DNA of 64,000 nt from assembly GCA_963794605.1 (NCBI GenBank), contig CAWCEN010000004.1:434001-498000 (forward strand), read 5' to 3'. Both the position numbers and the translations under genes were made by a program. The notes beneath the pieces are model-generated. The model saw only the letters and a program-made list of their open reading frames with translations, did not search any database and was not told the origin of the DNA. Within the stretch, counting starts at the first letter, position 1, and each line of letters begins with the position of its first letter. This document shows positions 8,411-17,502 of this stretch, piece after piece. Source of the stretch: VAXT01 sp963794605 (GTDB taxonomy: Bacteria > Actinomycetota > Thermoleophilia > Gaiellales > Gaiellaceae).

Positions 8411-9472
8411 ATGAAGAAGCTCGTGCTCGCCGTCGGGGCGCTCGCAGCCGCGGTGGGGATCAGCGTGCTTGCCACACCCGGGAGCGGCCGTGCAGACCAG
8501 GGCGGCAACTCGTACTCGCTCGGCCTCTGGGGAGATGTCCCGTACTCGGAGAACCAGCAGACGGTCGGCCTGCCGAACCTGCTCGCGAACATGAATCGCA
8601 GTCATCTCGCGTTCACGGTCCACGACGGCGACGTCAAGCAGGGGAGCGGAAGCCCGTGCGACGACGCCCTCTATATGCGGACCGAGGGCTACTTCAACTC
8701 GCTCGTCGCGCCGACGATGTACGTGCCCGGCGACAACGAATGGACCGACTGCGACCGCCCAGCGAACGGCGGCTACAACTCGCTCGAGAGGCTCAACCAC
8801 ATTCGCGCCACGATGTTCGACACGCCGTACTCGTTCGGCGTTCACCCGATGCGGCAGGACGTGCAGGCGCCACCGTACGTCGAAGATCGCCGCTGGGAAG
8901 TCGGGCCGGTGACGTACGCGACCCTCAACATCCCGGGCTCCGACAACAACCTGACCGACGTGAATCCGGATCCGGCGGAATACGCAGCCCGGAACGTGGC
9001 CACGATCGCGTGGATGCGTCAGGCGTTCGCGTACGCCGATTCGCACGGTTCGGACGCACTCATGCTGATCACTCAGGCGAACCCGGGCTTCGACCGCTTC
9101 GACGCCCTGCGCTCTCCGCCCCGGAACCCCCAGACCTTGCTGGCCGATCTGCAGCCGCCGGACCCAGGCGCCGGCAACGGTTACGACCAGTTCCTGCTCG
9201 CGCTGCGCGCCGAGGTGATCGAGTTCGCAAAGCCGGTCGTGCTCGTGCACGGCGACTCGCACTACTTCCGCATCGACAAACCGCTTATCGACCGCATCGG
9301 CAACCGCATCGAGTGGTTCACGCGGGTCGAGACGCCCGGTGACAACCAGGGCACCGGCACCACGAGCAACGACGTCCAGTGGGTGAAGGCGACAGTCTCG
9401 CCGCACAACCCAGACGTGTTCAGCTTCGAGCAGGTCATCGTCGAGCCGAACCTCCAGACCTACACGCCGTAG
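8411..9472 (+). CDS. Secreted metallophosphoesterase-like protein
   Basis: The 353-residue protein begins with a typical signal peptide (MKKLVLAVGALAAAVG, probable cleavage after a small-residue stretch near residue 28). It then shows GLWGDVPYS, TVHDGDVKQGSG, YVPGDNEWTDC and, late in the protein, LVHGDSHYFR. These match the D, GD, GDNE and GHxH-like steps of calcineurin-fold phosphoesterases, with the final motif GDSHYF. It is likely exported and acts on an unknown phosphoester outside the membrane. A strong ribosome-binding site (GGGAGGGAAGG) precedes ATG 8411. Confidence 0.75.
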   Translation: MKKLVLAVGALAAAVGISVLATPGSGRADQGGNSYSLGLWGDVPYSENQQTVGLPNLLANMNRSHLAFTVHDGDVKQGSGSPCDDALYMRTEGYFNSLVAPTMYVPGDNEWTDCDRPANGGYNSLERLNHIRATMFDTPYSFGVHPMRQDVQAPPYVEDRRWEVGPVTYATLNIPGSDNNLTDVNPDPAEYAARNVATIAWMRQAFAYADSHGSDALMLITQANPGFDRFDALRSPPRNPQTLLADLQPPDPGAGNGYDQFLLALRAEVIEFAKPVVLVHGDSHYFRIDKPLIDRIGNRIEWFTRVETPGDNQGTGTTSNDVQWVKATVSPHNPDVFSFEQVIVEPNLQTYTP

Positions 9473-9797
9473 AAGCTTCTCCTCCGTGAACACCGAGGGG
9501 TGATAGCCCCCGAAAGACCCTAGTGGGGGCGTGCGCCGAAGGTCGCGGCCCTGCCCACGCCCCCTGGACGCTCGAGCGGCTGGGCTCACGCTAACGCTGC
9601 GAGCTCGCCCGCCGGCTAGACGCCGTTTCGGCCATGGCCCGCACCGTCTGCGCGGCTCCCTCGTAGTCGGGGGGCGTTGACAGGGGTTGTGTCGAGTGGG
9701 ACGATCGCCGTCTGCGGCTCCGGACGTGTGAGAAAGGAGGGAGAGAGCAGGGGTAGCGATGGCGCGGTCAGGCCGCGCACAAAAAAGGAGGGCAGCA
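9473..9797. other. 325-base gene-free interval with a hairpin and one copy of a dispersed repeat
   Basis: I see no convincing gene here. The interval holds a 9-bp perfect inverted repeat (GGGGGCGTG at 9525-9533, CACGCCCCC at 9556-9564), possibly a terminator for the upstream phosphoesterase gene. A roughly 65-base segment (9486-9552) recurs downstream of the next gene. The last 80 bases lead into the small secreted-protein gene and end in a strong AAGGAGGG ribosome-binding site. Confidence 0.5.
9486..9552 (+). repeat. Dispersed intergenic repeat, copy 1
   Basis: Aligned by eye, this segment matches 10242-10306 at roughly 70 percent with one gap. It shares the blocks GATAG, GACC, GGGGGCGTG and the closing CGCG-CCCT. 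Both copies lie shortly downstream of genes for exported proteins. Function unknown. Confidence 0.45.
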
Positions 9798-10199
9798 ATG
9801 AGGAGGTTTCAGCTACTCGCGCTCTTCGTGGTTCTGACAGCGGTGTTGGGCAGTGCGAGCGTCGCGACCGCAGGCAACGGCGTGACGACGACACACTTCA
9901 CGGCCGCATACCAGAACGGTCCGCTCGGCTTCTTCACGTGTGACGGACAGCGGATCGTCAAGAGTGGGCCCAACGGGTTCGTCAAGGATTCGGAAACGTG
10001 CGCGGTCGACGACCCGGTCGCGCCGAACGGGCACTTCACCTTCGACCCTGGTGATTGGATTAGCGACTACGAAGCCTTCGTGAACCCAGGCGGCGGCTGC
10101 GAACGACCTAATATCTCAGGCAGCACCGTCGTGGTTACCGCCAATGGGAGAATCTGGACCATTGAGGCCTACTACGACCCGAGCTTCACCTGCCTGTAG
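9798..10199 (+). CDS. Small secreted protein of unknown function
   Basis: ATG 9798 follows AAGGAGGG with good spacing and gives 133 residues. The N-terminus is a clear signal peptide (RRFQLLALFVVLTAVLGSAS, cleavage near ATAG). The mature part of about 105 residues has four cysteines (FFTCDG, ETCAVDD, GGCERP, SFTCL), consistent with two disulfides outside the cell, and is rich in Gly, Thr and aromatic residues. I do not recognise a family. Base composition is slightly lower in G+C than neighbouring genes. A strong terminator hairpin follows 12 bases after the stop. Confidence 0.75.
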   Translation: MRRFQLLALFVVLTAVLGSASVATAGNGVTTTHFTAAYQNGPLGFFTCDGQRIVKSGPNGFVKDSETCAVDDPVAPNGHFTFDPGDWISDYEAFVNPGGGCERPNISGSTVVVTANGRIWTIEAYYDPSFTCL

Positions 10200-10210
10200 T
10201 CGCCTCTGAC

Positions 10211-10238
10211 GGAGGGCCTGCTGTCGGGCAGGCCCTCC
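10211..10238 (+). terminator. Terminator-type hairpin after the small secreted-protein gene
   Basis: GGAGGGCCTGC (10211-10221) pairs perfectly with GCAGGCCCTCC (10228-10238) around a 6-base loop. It lies 12 bases past the stop codon at 10199. No long T run follows, as is usual for high-GC actinobacterial terminators. Confidence 0.75.
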
Positions 10239-10241
10239 TCC

Positions 10242-10306
10242 GCTAATACTGAGGCGCGATAGACGCTGAATGACCGAGCGGGGGCGTGGGTCGACGGCCG
10301 CGACCC
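10242..10306 (+). repeat. Dispersed intergenic repeat, copy 2
   Basis: Partner of the segment at 9486-9552. It keeps the blocks GATAG, GACC, GGGGGCGTG and CGCGACCCT, and has its own short inverted repeat (GGGTCG with CGACCC). It follows the terminator of the small secreted-protein gene. Confidence 0.45.
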
Positions 10307-10424
10307 TTTCCCCTCTACTGCAACCGGAGGCTACGGCTCGCGGACCTGCATGCCAAGTCGATCGCCCCCAGAGCACCGATTCCTTCGGGCGGCAAGGTCG
10401 TCGACAGTCTGAGGTTGTGATCCG

Positions 10425-11219
10425 TCAGGCGACGAGCGTGAGGATCAGGATGATGAAGAACACGCTCTGGGCGCTGTGCACGATGATCCCGATCAACGCG
10501 CTTCGGTAGCGCTTCGAGGGGTACGCGATGATGAACGTGTCGAGCAAGGTGGCTGGGATCGCCCATGGGACGTGTAGGTGGTAGGCAGCGAACAGGACGC
10601 CGTTCGCGGCCCAGTCGCCTCGTCCGAAGGCGCGGTTCATACGCGGCAGGAGCAGGCCGCGGAAGAGGAGCTCCTCGCCGAGCACGGTGTTGAAGATCTG
10701 GAGGAGGACGATGAGGGCGAACCAGCCCCAGGCGCCGCTGAGGAAGTGCTTGCCCACGTCCGAGTCGATGAAGTCCGCGAGGTCGCGGTTTGAAGGCACG
10801 CCTGCCGCCGGAATCATCGATTCGACTGCGAAGAGCAAGATCAGCGGAATCAGGATCAGCCACAGTCGGCCGCCGCGACGGCCGGTCTTCGGGTTCCGGG
10901 GAGCACGGAGCCAAAGCGCCTCTCGCACGATCGGCCAGCCGAGGGTCCCCTGCTCACGCCGGACGAGGATGACGACGAGCACGAACTGCCAGATGAGCCC
11001 GGCGGTGAGGCAGATGAGCAGCGCCTTTACCAAAGGCACGTTCGCTTCGCCGCCAAAGCTGTCCTCAAGGGCGGGAGCCACGAGCCAGGCCAGCGCCGCC
11101 ATTGGGAGGGCCGCGGCAGCCCAGACGGCCAGGATCTTCAGAAGCGAGTACTGCGGAATCTCGACAGAGTCCGCAGGATCGCGACCTACGGTGGTCTCTT
11201 CGGGAGCCGACGGATCCAC
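10425..11219 (-). CDS. CPBP-family intramembrane metalloprotease (CAAX protease-like)
   Basis: The 264-residue membrane protein has about six to seven hydrophobic segments and the family's motifs: EELLFRG near residue 174 (the EExxxR motif), FAAYHLHVPW near 204 (FxxxH) and HSAQS near 248. The family includes Rce1-like CAAX endoproteases, and many bacterial members have unknown substrates. It is a single gene, convergent with the small secreted-protein gene and divergent from the phosphotransferase-like gene. ATG 11219 is the first in-frame start. Confidence 0.82.
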   Translation of the reverse strand: MDPSAPEETTVGRDPADSVEIPQYSLLKILAVWAAAALPMAALAWLVAPALEDSFGGEANVPLVKALLICLTAGLIWQFVLVVILVRREQGTLGWPIVREALWLRAPRNPKTGRRGGRLWLILIPLILLFAVESMIPAAGVPSNRDLADFIDSDVGKHFLSGAWGWFALIVLLQIFNTVLGEELLFRGLLLPRMNRAFGRGDWAANGVLFAAYHLHVPWAIPATLLDTFIIAYPSKRYRSALIGIIVHSAQSVFFIILILTLVA

Positions 11220-11484
11220 GGGTGTTGGGCGGATCCTCTTACATCTTGGTGAGCTGTTTCAAGTGACAGCCGCAGGCGCGCCATTGTTCTAAGAGGCGCG
11301 CAAGATGGACGCAGTCGTTCTCTGCTAACACAGAGTTATCTTTATCCCCGATTGCCTCTCTAGCGACCGTACGCTCGCCCAGGCGGGCAGCATTGTCGCT
11401 CGCGTCGCAGGGGTGTGGTAGATGACCTCGGGCCGAGTCCTAGAATCGGATTTGGCTAACTCGCTCGAGCCTTCAGCCGGTGTC

Positions 11485-12468
11485 ATGGAGCGCCTCTCGC
11501 CACTGCCCTGGGACGAGCCCGACTGGTTCGAGCGAGTGGAAGCTTGGGTTGATGCGGAGCTCGAGCGGCTCGGGCTCCAACCACGAGGGGCGCTCGAACT
11601 CGTCCGGACACGTCCGTGGGCCGCCGTCGCGCGGGTTTCGACCATGTCCGGGAACATCTGGTTCAAGGAGGCTGCGCCACCGCTCGCATTCGAGCCAGGG
11701 CTGACGGTTTCGGTCGCCAGACGATGTCCGAACTTCACCCCGGTGGTGCTCGTGGCCGAAGGAACCTCGATGATCACCGATGACGCCGGGCCGCAGCTGC
11801 GCTCCTTTCGCAAGAGCGGGGAGCCGGCACCTTCCTGGGACGAGATCCTCCCGCGCTACGCCGAGCTCCAGATCGAGCTCGCCGATGATGTGAACGAGCT
11901 ACTCAAGCTCGGAACGCCGGACAGGCGTCCCGCCCTCGTGTCTTCGACCTATTTGGAGCTGGCCGAGCGCGTCTCCGGTGCCGAGGTCGCCCAGCTGGAG
12001 CGGCTACGCGCTCTCGCCCCGGAGCTCGAGCTGCTGGTCGAGGCGCTCGCGGGGCCGCTCCCCCTGACGATCATCCACGAGGAGCTCCACGAAGGCAACG
12101 TCTTCGTCCGAGGCGGGCGCGCCCGGCTGCTCGACTGGGGCGAGGCGAGCGTCTCCCACCCTTTCGCCGGGCTGGTGAACACGCTCCGAGACATCGCCTA
12201 TCGGCGGCGGCTCAAGCCGAATGGGAGGGAGATTCTCCGCCTCCGCTCCGTCTATCTCGAGCCGTGGACCCGCTTCGCGTCATCAGCGGAGCTGTTGGAG
12301 CAGTTCGATCGGGGCTACCTCCTCGGCACGCTCTGCCGAGCGATGAGCTGGGAGCACATTCTCAAACCGCAGCTCGCACCCGTTCGTGCGGAGTACGCAA
12401 GGAATGCAGCGGTCTGGCTCGACCTTTTCCGCGAGGGCATCGAGGACGGCGTGAGGCTCGGTGCGTAG
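11485..12468 (+). CDS. Aminoglycoside-phosphotransferase-fold (APH) protein
   Basis: The frame from ATG 11485 gives 327 residues; an earlier ATG at 11422 is possible but adds atypical sequence before the family-like WFERVEAWVDAELERLG. N-lobe features include GNIWFKEAAP. The catalytic region reads IIHEELHEGNVFV followed by RLLDWGEA, the HxDxxxxN and DxG motifs of kinase-fold small-molecule phosphotransferases. The catalytic Asp position is Glu here (HEEL). The substrate is unknown; such genes often act on sugars, choline-like compounds or antibiotics. It is monocistronic by position. Confidence 0.75.
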   Translation: MERLSPLPWDEPDWFERVEAWVDAELERLGLQPRGALELVRTRPWAAVARVSTMSGNIWFKEAAPPLAFEPGLTVSVARRCPNFTPVVLVAEGTSMITDDAGPQLRSFRKSGEPAPSWDEILPRYAELQIELADDVNELLKLGTPDRRPALVSSTYLELAERVSGAEVAQLERLRALAPELELLVEALAGPLPLTIIHEELHEGNVFVRGGRARLLDWGEASVSHPFAGLVNTLRDIAYRRRLKPNGREILRLRSVYLEPWTRFASSAELLEQFDRGYLLGTLCRAMSWEHILKPQLAPVRAEYARNAAVWLDLFREGIEDGVRLGA

Positions 12469-12491
12469 GTGATCCGAGCTGCTCGGGGGAC

Positions 12492-12521
12492 CATCCCGGA
12501 ACGCTGGCCCACACGAGTGGC
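12492..12521 (+). repeat. Imperfect 30-base repeat upstream of the MFS gene
   Basis: About 24 of 30 bases match 13910-13939, including an uninterrupted ACGCTGGCCCA. The two copies sit just before and just after the MFS transporter gene. Confidence 0.35.
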
Positions 12522-12655
12522 GGATCGGCCAGTCGTTCATATGATCACCCGCGCATGAATGACGAGGAGCAGGCCCTTCGAGCAAGAACCCCAGCGGCAT
12601 CGGCGGACGGAGGGGAACTTCGAGTTGAGACGCCCGAGCGGGCAGCAGAAGTGGC

Positions 12656-13909
12656 GTGATCTTCCTCCGCGAGCGCGCGGGCGCGCTCTCCGAGCGGCCC
12701 TTCCGGCTGTTCTGGCTCGGCCAAACCACTTCAGCGATCGGCGACGTCATGGTCGGCGTCGCGCTCGCGTTCGCTGTCTTCCAGATTGGCGGCGGCGCCG
12801 CCCAGCTCGGCCTCGTGCTCGCGTCATTGACGATCGGGCGTACGGCGTTCGTTCTCGTCGGCGGCGTGTGGGCCGACCGGCTGCCGCGGCGGCTCGTGAT
12901 GCTCACGTGCGATGCGGTCCGGGCGGTGGTTCAGGCGATCGTGGCGGTGGCGCTGCTCACCGGCGCGGCGGAGATCTGGATGCTCGCCGTCACCTCGTTC
13001 GTGTTCGGCTCAGCGAGCGCGTTCTTTCTCCCGGCAGCGACCGGTCTTGTCCCGCAGACGATCTCGGCCGGCCGGCTCCAGCAGGCGAACGCGCTGCTCG
13101 CGCTCTCCCGGAGCTCGGTGCAGGTCGTGGGCCCGGCGGTCTCGGGCGTGATCGTCGCGGCGACCGAGCCAGGTTGGGTCTTCGCCATCGACGCGCTGAC
13201 CTTCGTCGGCAGCGCCGCGTTCCTCGCGCTGCTCCCGGTAGCTGCCCGCGAGCCGACCGCGCGACGGCCGTTTCTGGTCGAGTTCGGCGAGGGCGCCCGC
13301 GCCGCCTGGTCGCTCGGCTGGCTCCGCGCCGGGCTCGCCCTCACCGCCGTCGCCATCCTCGGCATGGGAGCGTTTCTGGTGCTCGGCCCCGTGATCAGCC
13401 AGAGCGAGCTCGAGGGTGCCACCTCATGGGGGCTGATCCTGACCGCGGGCGCGATCGGCGGCCTCACCGGCGGCGTGATCGCACTGCGCCTGCGTCCGCA
13501 GCGTCCCCTGGTCGGCACGTTCGTGGCCTGGTCGCTCTCGGCGCTCCCCGCGATCGCGCTCGTTCCGCCGCTGCCGACCGTGCTGATCGCGGTCGCCTAC
13601 GGGATCTACCAGGCCGGCATCGCCTTCGGGAACAACATGTTCGAGACGACGCTCCAGCGTGAGGTCCCGCGCGAGCTGCTCTCACGCGTCGACTCCTTCA
13701 CCTGGCTGGTCGCGCTCAGCCTGCTGCCCGTCGGCCAGGCCCTCGCCGGGCCGCTTTCGAACGCGGTGGGAACCGACACCGTTCTCGTGTGCGCCGCCGC
13801 ACTCGTCGTGGTCTCGTGCGCGGCCGGCATCGCAACACCGTCCGTGCGCGCGATCACACGCGCTACGCCGGCGCTGGCAGCCGCGACACGCGAACCGAGC
13901 GTCAGGTGA
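12656..13909 (+). CDS. MFS transporter (drug or siderophore exporter-like)
   Basis: The 417-residue protein opens with FRLFWLGQTTSAIGDVMVGVAL, a typical first helix of the EntS-like exporter subgroup. It then has a motif-A-like loop GGVWADRLPRRLV near residue 68 and about 11-12 hydrophobic segments. The direction is probably efflux; the substrate is unknown. The start is GTG 12656. It follows the phosphotransferase-like gene by about 190 bases in the same orientation, so it may be expressed separately. Imperfect 30-base repeats flank it. Confidence 0.85.
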   Translation: MIFLRERAGALSERPFRLFWLGQTTSAIGDVMVGVALAFAVFQIGGGAAQLGLVLASLTIGRTAFVLVGGVWADRLPRRLVMLTCDAVRAVVQAIVAVALLTGAAEIWMLAVTSFVFGSASAFFLPAATGLVPQTISAGRLQQANALLALSRSSVQVVGPAVSGVIVAATEPGWVFAIDALTFVGSAAFLALLPVAAREPTARRPFLVEFGEGARAAWSLGWLRAGLALTAVAILGMGAFLVLGPVISQSELEGATSWGLILTAGAIGGLTGGVIALRLRPQRPLVGTFVAWSLSALPAIALVPPLPTVLIAVAYGIYQAGIAFGNNMFETTLQREVPRELLSRVDSFTWLVALSLLPVGQALAGPLSNAVGTDTVLVCAAALVVVSCAAGIATPSVRAITRATPALAAATREPSVR

Positions 13910-13939
13910 CATTCCCGCACGCTGGCCCATCCGAGCGGC
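13910..13939 (+). repeat. Imperfect 30-base repeat downstream of the MFS gene
   Basis: Partner of 12492-12521 in the same orientation (shared core ACGCTGGCCCA and CGAG-GGC). It begins directly after the MFS stop. Confidence 0.35.
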
Positions 13940-14030
13940 CTCTCTCCAGGATGTGCCTTGTCAACACCGGCTGCCCTCATTCCGCGAGGGCAGCCGGCTT
14001 CGTTGGGCCCGGCTACACTGAGCCCTTCGC

Positions 14031-14103
<73 letters not shown>

Positions 14104-14455
14104 TGGCTTCGTTGAGCCGTCGCCGGCCTCCGGCTCAAGTCGCTGGGGGCCGTGTGATCAGTGGCGCATGATGACGGGGCGGTCTCGATGCTCGGCAGGT
14201 GCGGCGACGGCATCCGGCTACTGCGTCGGCTGCGAGCATGTGACGACCTCCGGCTAGCAAACTCGGCCAGAGGCTTCGCCAGCAGTCGCGACTCGTCGCC
14301 GATCACTGCTAGTACCACGACTTGCGTCCCTGTCCAACGGCCACTGATCGTCCCGAATCGTCAGGGGCCGTTTCCACGAGTGTTCCAACACGACGCCTAG
14401 CTGTTCCGCCGCGAGGTGTTGAGGGCCTTCCCTAACAGGCTCGAATCTGCCCCGG
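14104..14455. other. 352-base interval after tRNA-Ala without a supported gene
   Basis: Short open frames occur on both strands, but none has a ribosome-binding site or recognisable content. The leftward one crosses the tRNA and is a typical tRNA-overlap artefact. G+C is a little lower here than in neighbouring genes. I see no integrase fragment or clear repeat. Confidence 0.5.
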
Positions 14456-15361
14456 TCACGCCAGGCGTCCCGACGGCGAGACGCCGGGATGACGGGACGA
14501 GATCCTGACGCGCAGCGCGCCCGGCCGGATCACGAACGCGAGCGGCGCGTCCAACTCGACAGCCTCGCCGTCGACGCCGACATGCACGGGTGCTGTCGCG
14601 TCCACCGCGACGTGCGTCGCACTCCAGACCCGGGCCGGAGGATCCGCCCTCGGGCGCGGGCGGTCGAGCACGACGATGCCGAGCTCGCCGCCGTCGAGCC
14701 GCGGCCGCGTGCCGCGCGCGACGGGGCGGTCGAGCGCGTAGGGGTTGTTCGACACGAGCACCACCGCCGGGTCACGATGCTCGCGGCCGAGGTCGTCGAC
14801 GAGGCGCACTTCGCGAGCAGCCCGACTTGGACCGAGTACCTCCGCGGTCGTCTCCAGCAGTGTCCGCACCTTCGCGTCGCGGTAGGCGGTCTGCTGGACG
14901 GCTTCGCCGTAGATGCCGAGCGAGACGTTGTTGAGAAAGACGCGGCCGTTCACCTCCGCCACATCGATCGACCGCTCGACGCCGTGGTCGCCGAATGCAT
15001 CCAACGCGCCGACGAGGTCATGTCGATCGACACCGAGATCGAGCGCAAAGTGGTTGCGGGTGCCCGCGGGAACGCAGACGAACGGGAGCCCGTGGGCGAG
15101 TGCCGCCGCGGCCGCGACCCCGAGCGACCCGTCGCCACCGGCCACGCCGAGCGCATCCGCCCTGTCGGCCACGGCTTCATCGACGAGAGCTGCCAAGTCG
15201 TGGTGCGGACCGAGAACGAGGGCGTTGATCCCTCGCTCGCGCGCCCGCTCGACCAGCCCTGCCTGCGCTGCCCTGCCGCCGCCGGACCGCGGGTTGACGA
15301 ACAGGACCGGTCGACGGGCCGGTTCGGCCGCCCGCCAGCCGTACCGCGACAGACGTCGCAT
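14456..15361 (-). CDS. Diacylglycerol/sphingosine kinase-like lipid kinase domain protein
   Basis: The 301-residue protein shows the DAGK catalytic-domain signature: VLFVNPRSGGGRA near residue 19, GVAGGDGSLG near 76 (GGDGT-type nucleotide loop, with Ser for Thr) and PAGTRNHFALDLG near 100. The C-terminal beta domain contains NNVSLGIYGEAV and later GELGIVVLD. The family phosphorylates diacylglycerol or related lipids, or transfers lipid phosphates. Start ATG 15361 is chosen because upstream sequence is poorly conserved-looking; the frame stays open to 15415. It is divergent from the GH15 gene. Confidence 0.83.
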   Translation of the reverse strand: MRRLSRYGWRAAEPARRPVLFVNPRSGGGRAAQAGLVERARERGINALVLGPHHDLAALVDEAVADRADALGVAGGDGSLGVAAAAALAHGLPFVCVPAGTRNHFALDLGVDRHDLVGALDAFGDHGVERSIDVAEVNGRVFLNNVSLGIYGEAVQQTAYRDAKVRTLLETTAEVLGPSRAAREVRLVDDLGREHRDPAVVLVSNNPYALDRPVARGTRPRLDGGELGIVVLDRPRPRADPPARVWSATHVAVDATAPVHVGVDGEAVELDAPLAFVIRPGALRVRISSRHPGVSPSGRLA

Positions 15362-15630
15362 AGACCGGCTGATCCTAAGGACCGGCCGCGGCAGTGGCCA
15401 GCCTCGGCGAGACAAAGCCGCGTCGCTTACAGAACCGAAGCGAGGCTCCGGACGGGTTCGGCTAGAGACGATGTCGCGGGTGCGGAACCCACCACCTGCT
15501 GCTCGGCGCCGTGGTCAATATGGTCTGCGAGATCGCAGCGCCGCTGCCGTGGGCAGCGCCGCTGACCAGCGCCACCTTTCCCATTGATGTCGGTCATTCT
15601 TCTCCTTGCAAGGACCGAGGAGGGAACACC

Positions 15631-17403
15631 GTGGCTCTGCGCATTGAAGACTACGCTCTGATTGGGAACACTGAGACCGCTGCGCTCGTGGGCAAGAACG
15701 GGTCGATCGACTGGCTGTGTGCGCCTCGATTCGACTCCCCCGCGTTCTTCGCCGCATTGCTCGGTACCGATGCCAACGGCCACTGGCAGATCGCGCCGGC
15801 GGGCGAGGCGCGCCGCGTCGAGCGGCGGTACCGGCCGGGCACACTGGTGCTAGAGACTGAGTTCGAGACGGACGACGGCCTCGTCCGGCTGGTGGACTGC
15901 ATGCCGCTGGGCGAGCACGACCACGTCGTCCGGATCGTCGAGGGGCTGCGAGGCCGGGTAGCCATGCAGATGCAGGTCAGGCCGAGATTCGACTACGGCC
16001 GCCTCATCCCGGCGACCGGCCGGATCGACCAGGGCATCTTCGCCGTGGCCGGCCCGGACGCGGTCTGCATGCGTACGCCCGTGGAGATAAGCGTGGAGGG
16101 CGGCGCGGCATCGGCGGCGTTCACGGTCTCGGAAGGCGAACGCGTCCCGTTTCACCTCGCCTGGTATCCCTCGCACCTCCCGCGTCCCGAGCCGATCGAC
16201 CCGTTCAACATGACGGCGCGGACGGAGTCGTGGTGGCGGGAGTGGTCGGGCCGCTGCACATACGAGGGCCCGCACGCGGAGGACGTGCTGAGATCGCTCA
16301 TCACGCTGAAGGCGCTGACGTACGCGCCGACGGGCGCCATCGTCGCCGCGCTGACAACGTCGCTGCCGGAGGAAATCGGGGGAGAGCGAAACTGGGACTA
16401 CCGCTTCTGCTGGCTGCGCGACGGCTCATTCACGCTGGCGCCGCTGGTGCAGAGCGGCTACATGGATGAGGCCGTCGCCTGGCTCGACTGGCTCCTACGG
16501 GCGATCGCGGGCGATCCGAGCCAGTTGCAGCTGATGTACGGCATCGGCGGCGAGCACAGGCTGACCGAGCTCGAGCTGCCCTGGCTGTCCGGCTACGAAG
16601 GCTCGAAGCCGGTACGCATCGGCAATGCCGCGAGCGAGCAGTTCCAGCTCGACATCTTCGGCGAAGTGCTGGCGGTGGTCTACCGCGCATTCGAGCTCGG
16701 GCTACCCCCGCGAGACCCGACGCGCTCGCCGGGAATCGAGCTCGGCGACGCGATCGAGCGCGTCGAGCGCATGTGGCGTGAGCCGGACGAGGGAATCTGG
16801 GAGATCCGCGGCAAGCAGCAGCACTTCACCTACTCCAAGGTCTCCGCCTGGACCGCGATCGATCGCGCGATCAAGTTCTTCGAAGCGACAGGGGAGGATG
16901 CGCCCCTCGACCGCTGGCTAGCCGCTCGCGACGAGATCCATGCCGAGATCCTGGCCAAAGGCTACGACGCCGAGCGCAACACGTTCGTCCAGTACTACGG
17001 CGGGGACAGCCTGGATGCGAGCCTGCTGCTCATCCCGATCTTCGGCTTTCTGCCGGCGGACGACCCGCGCGTCCTGGGCACGATCGACGCGATCCAGCAG
17101 GAGATCTGCGAGGGGCCGTTCGTCTGGCGCTATTCGACGGAGGACGGCGTGGACGGGCTTGCCGGCGGTGAAGGGGCATTTCTCATCTGCTGCTTCTGGC
17201 TAGTGAGTGCGCTGGCGATGGCCGGGCGCGTGGAAGAAGCCGAGCGCAACCTCGAGCAGCTCACGGCGCTGCGAAACGATGTCGGCCTCTTCAGCGAGGA
17301 GTACAACCCCCAGAGCAAACGCCTGTTGGGCAACTTCCCGCAGGCGTTCTCGCACATCGGACTGTTGCACGCCATCTACGCGATCAGGGAAGCACGCCAG
17401 TAG
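15631..17403 (+). CDS. Glycoside hydrolase family 15 protein (glucoamylase/trehalase-like)
   Basis: From GTG 15631, with GAGGAGGG upstream, the 590-residue protein starts IEDYALIGNTETAALVG and GSIDWLC, the typical N-terminal beta-sandwich opening of bacterial GH15 enzymes. The (alpha/alpha)6 barrel follows with GERNWDYRFCWLRDGS near residue 250, and SKVSAWTAIDRAI and EEYNPQSKRLLGNFPQAFSH near the C-terminus. There is no signal peptide, so a cytoplasmic alpha-glucosidase, possibly trehalase, is likely; many actinobacterial homologues hydrolyse trehalose. It is a single-gene unit by position, divergent from the lipid-kinase-like gene. Confidence 0.9.
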   Translation: MALRIEDYALIGNTETAALVGKNGSIDWLCAPRFDSPAFFAALLGTDANGHWQIAPAGEARRVERRYRPGTLVLETEFETDDGLVRLVDCMPLGEHDHVVRIVEGLRGRVAMQMQVRPRFDYGRLIPATGRIDQGIFAVAGPDAVCMRTPVEISVEGGAASAAFTVSEGERVPFHLAWYPSHLPRPEPIDPFNMTARTESWWREWSGRCTYEGPHAEDVLRSLITLKALTYAPTGAIVAALTTSLPEEIGGERNWDYRFCWLRDGSFTLAPLVQSGYMDEAVAWLDWLLRAIAGDPSQLQLMYGIGGEHRLTELELPWLSGYEGSKPVRIGNAASEQFQLDIFGEVLAVVYRAFELGLPPRDPTRSPGIELGDAIERVERMWREPDEGIWEIRGKQQHFTYSKVSAWTAIDRAIKFFEATGEDAPLDRWLAARDEIHAEILAKGYDAERNTFVQYYGGDSLDASLLLIPIFGFLPADDPRVLGTIDAIQQEICEGPFVWRYSTEDGVDGLAGGEGAFLICCFWLVSALAMAGRVEEAERNLEQLTALRNDVGLFSEEYNPQSKRLLGNFPQAFSHIGLLHAIYAIREARQ

Positions 17404-17502
17404 GCCACATCCGCCCGCCCGCACGGTGAGGCGCTCGGCTCACCAGATGCAATGCGCCACCCGGTATGCGAGCAGGCGCAGCTCGTGCGCGGGGGTCGTG
17501 TC

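Noticed and set aside
8393..9589. Leftward open frame of 398 codons
   Set aside because: It is antisense to the secreted metallophosphoesterase, which has a signal peptide, ribosome-binding site and catalytic motifs.
11325..11813. Leftward Ser-rich open frame of 162 codons upstream of and over the APH gene
   Set aside because: Low-complexity Ser/Arg composition and antisense to a convincing gene.
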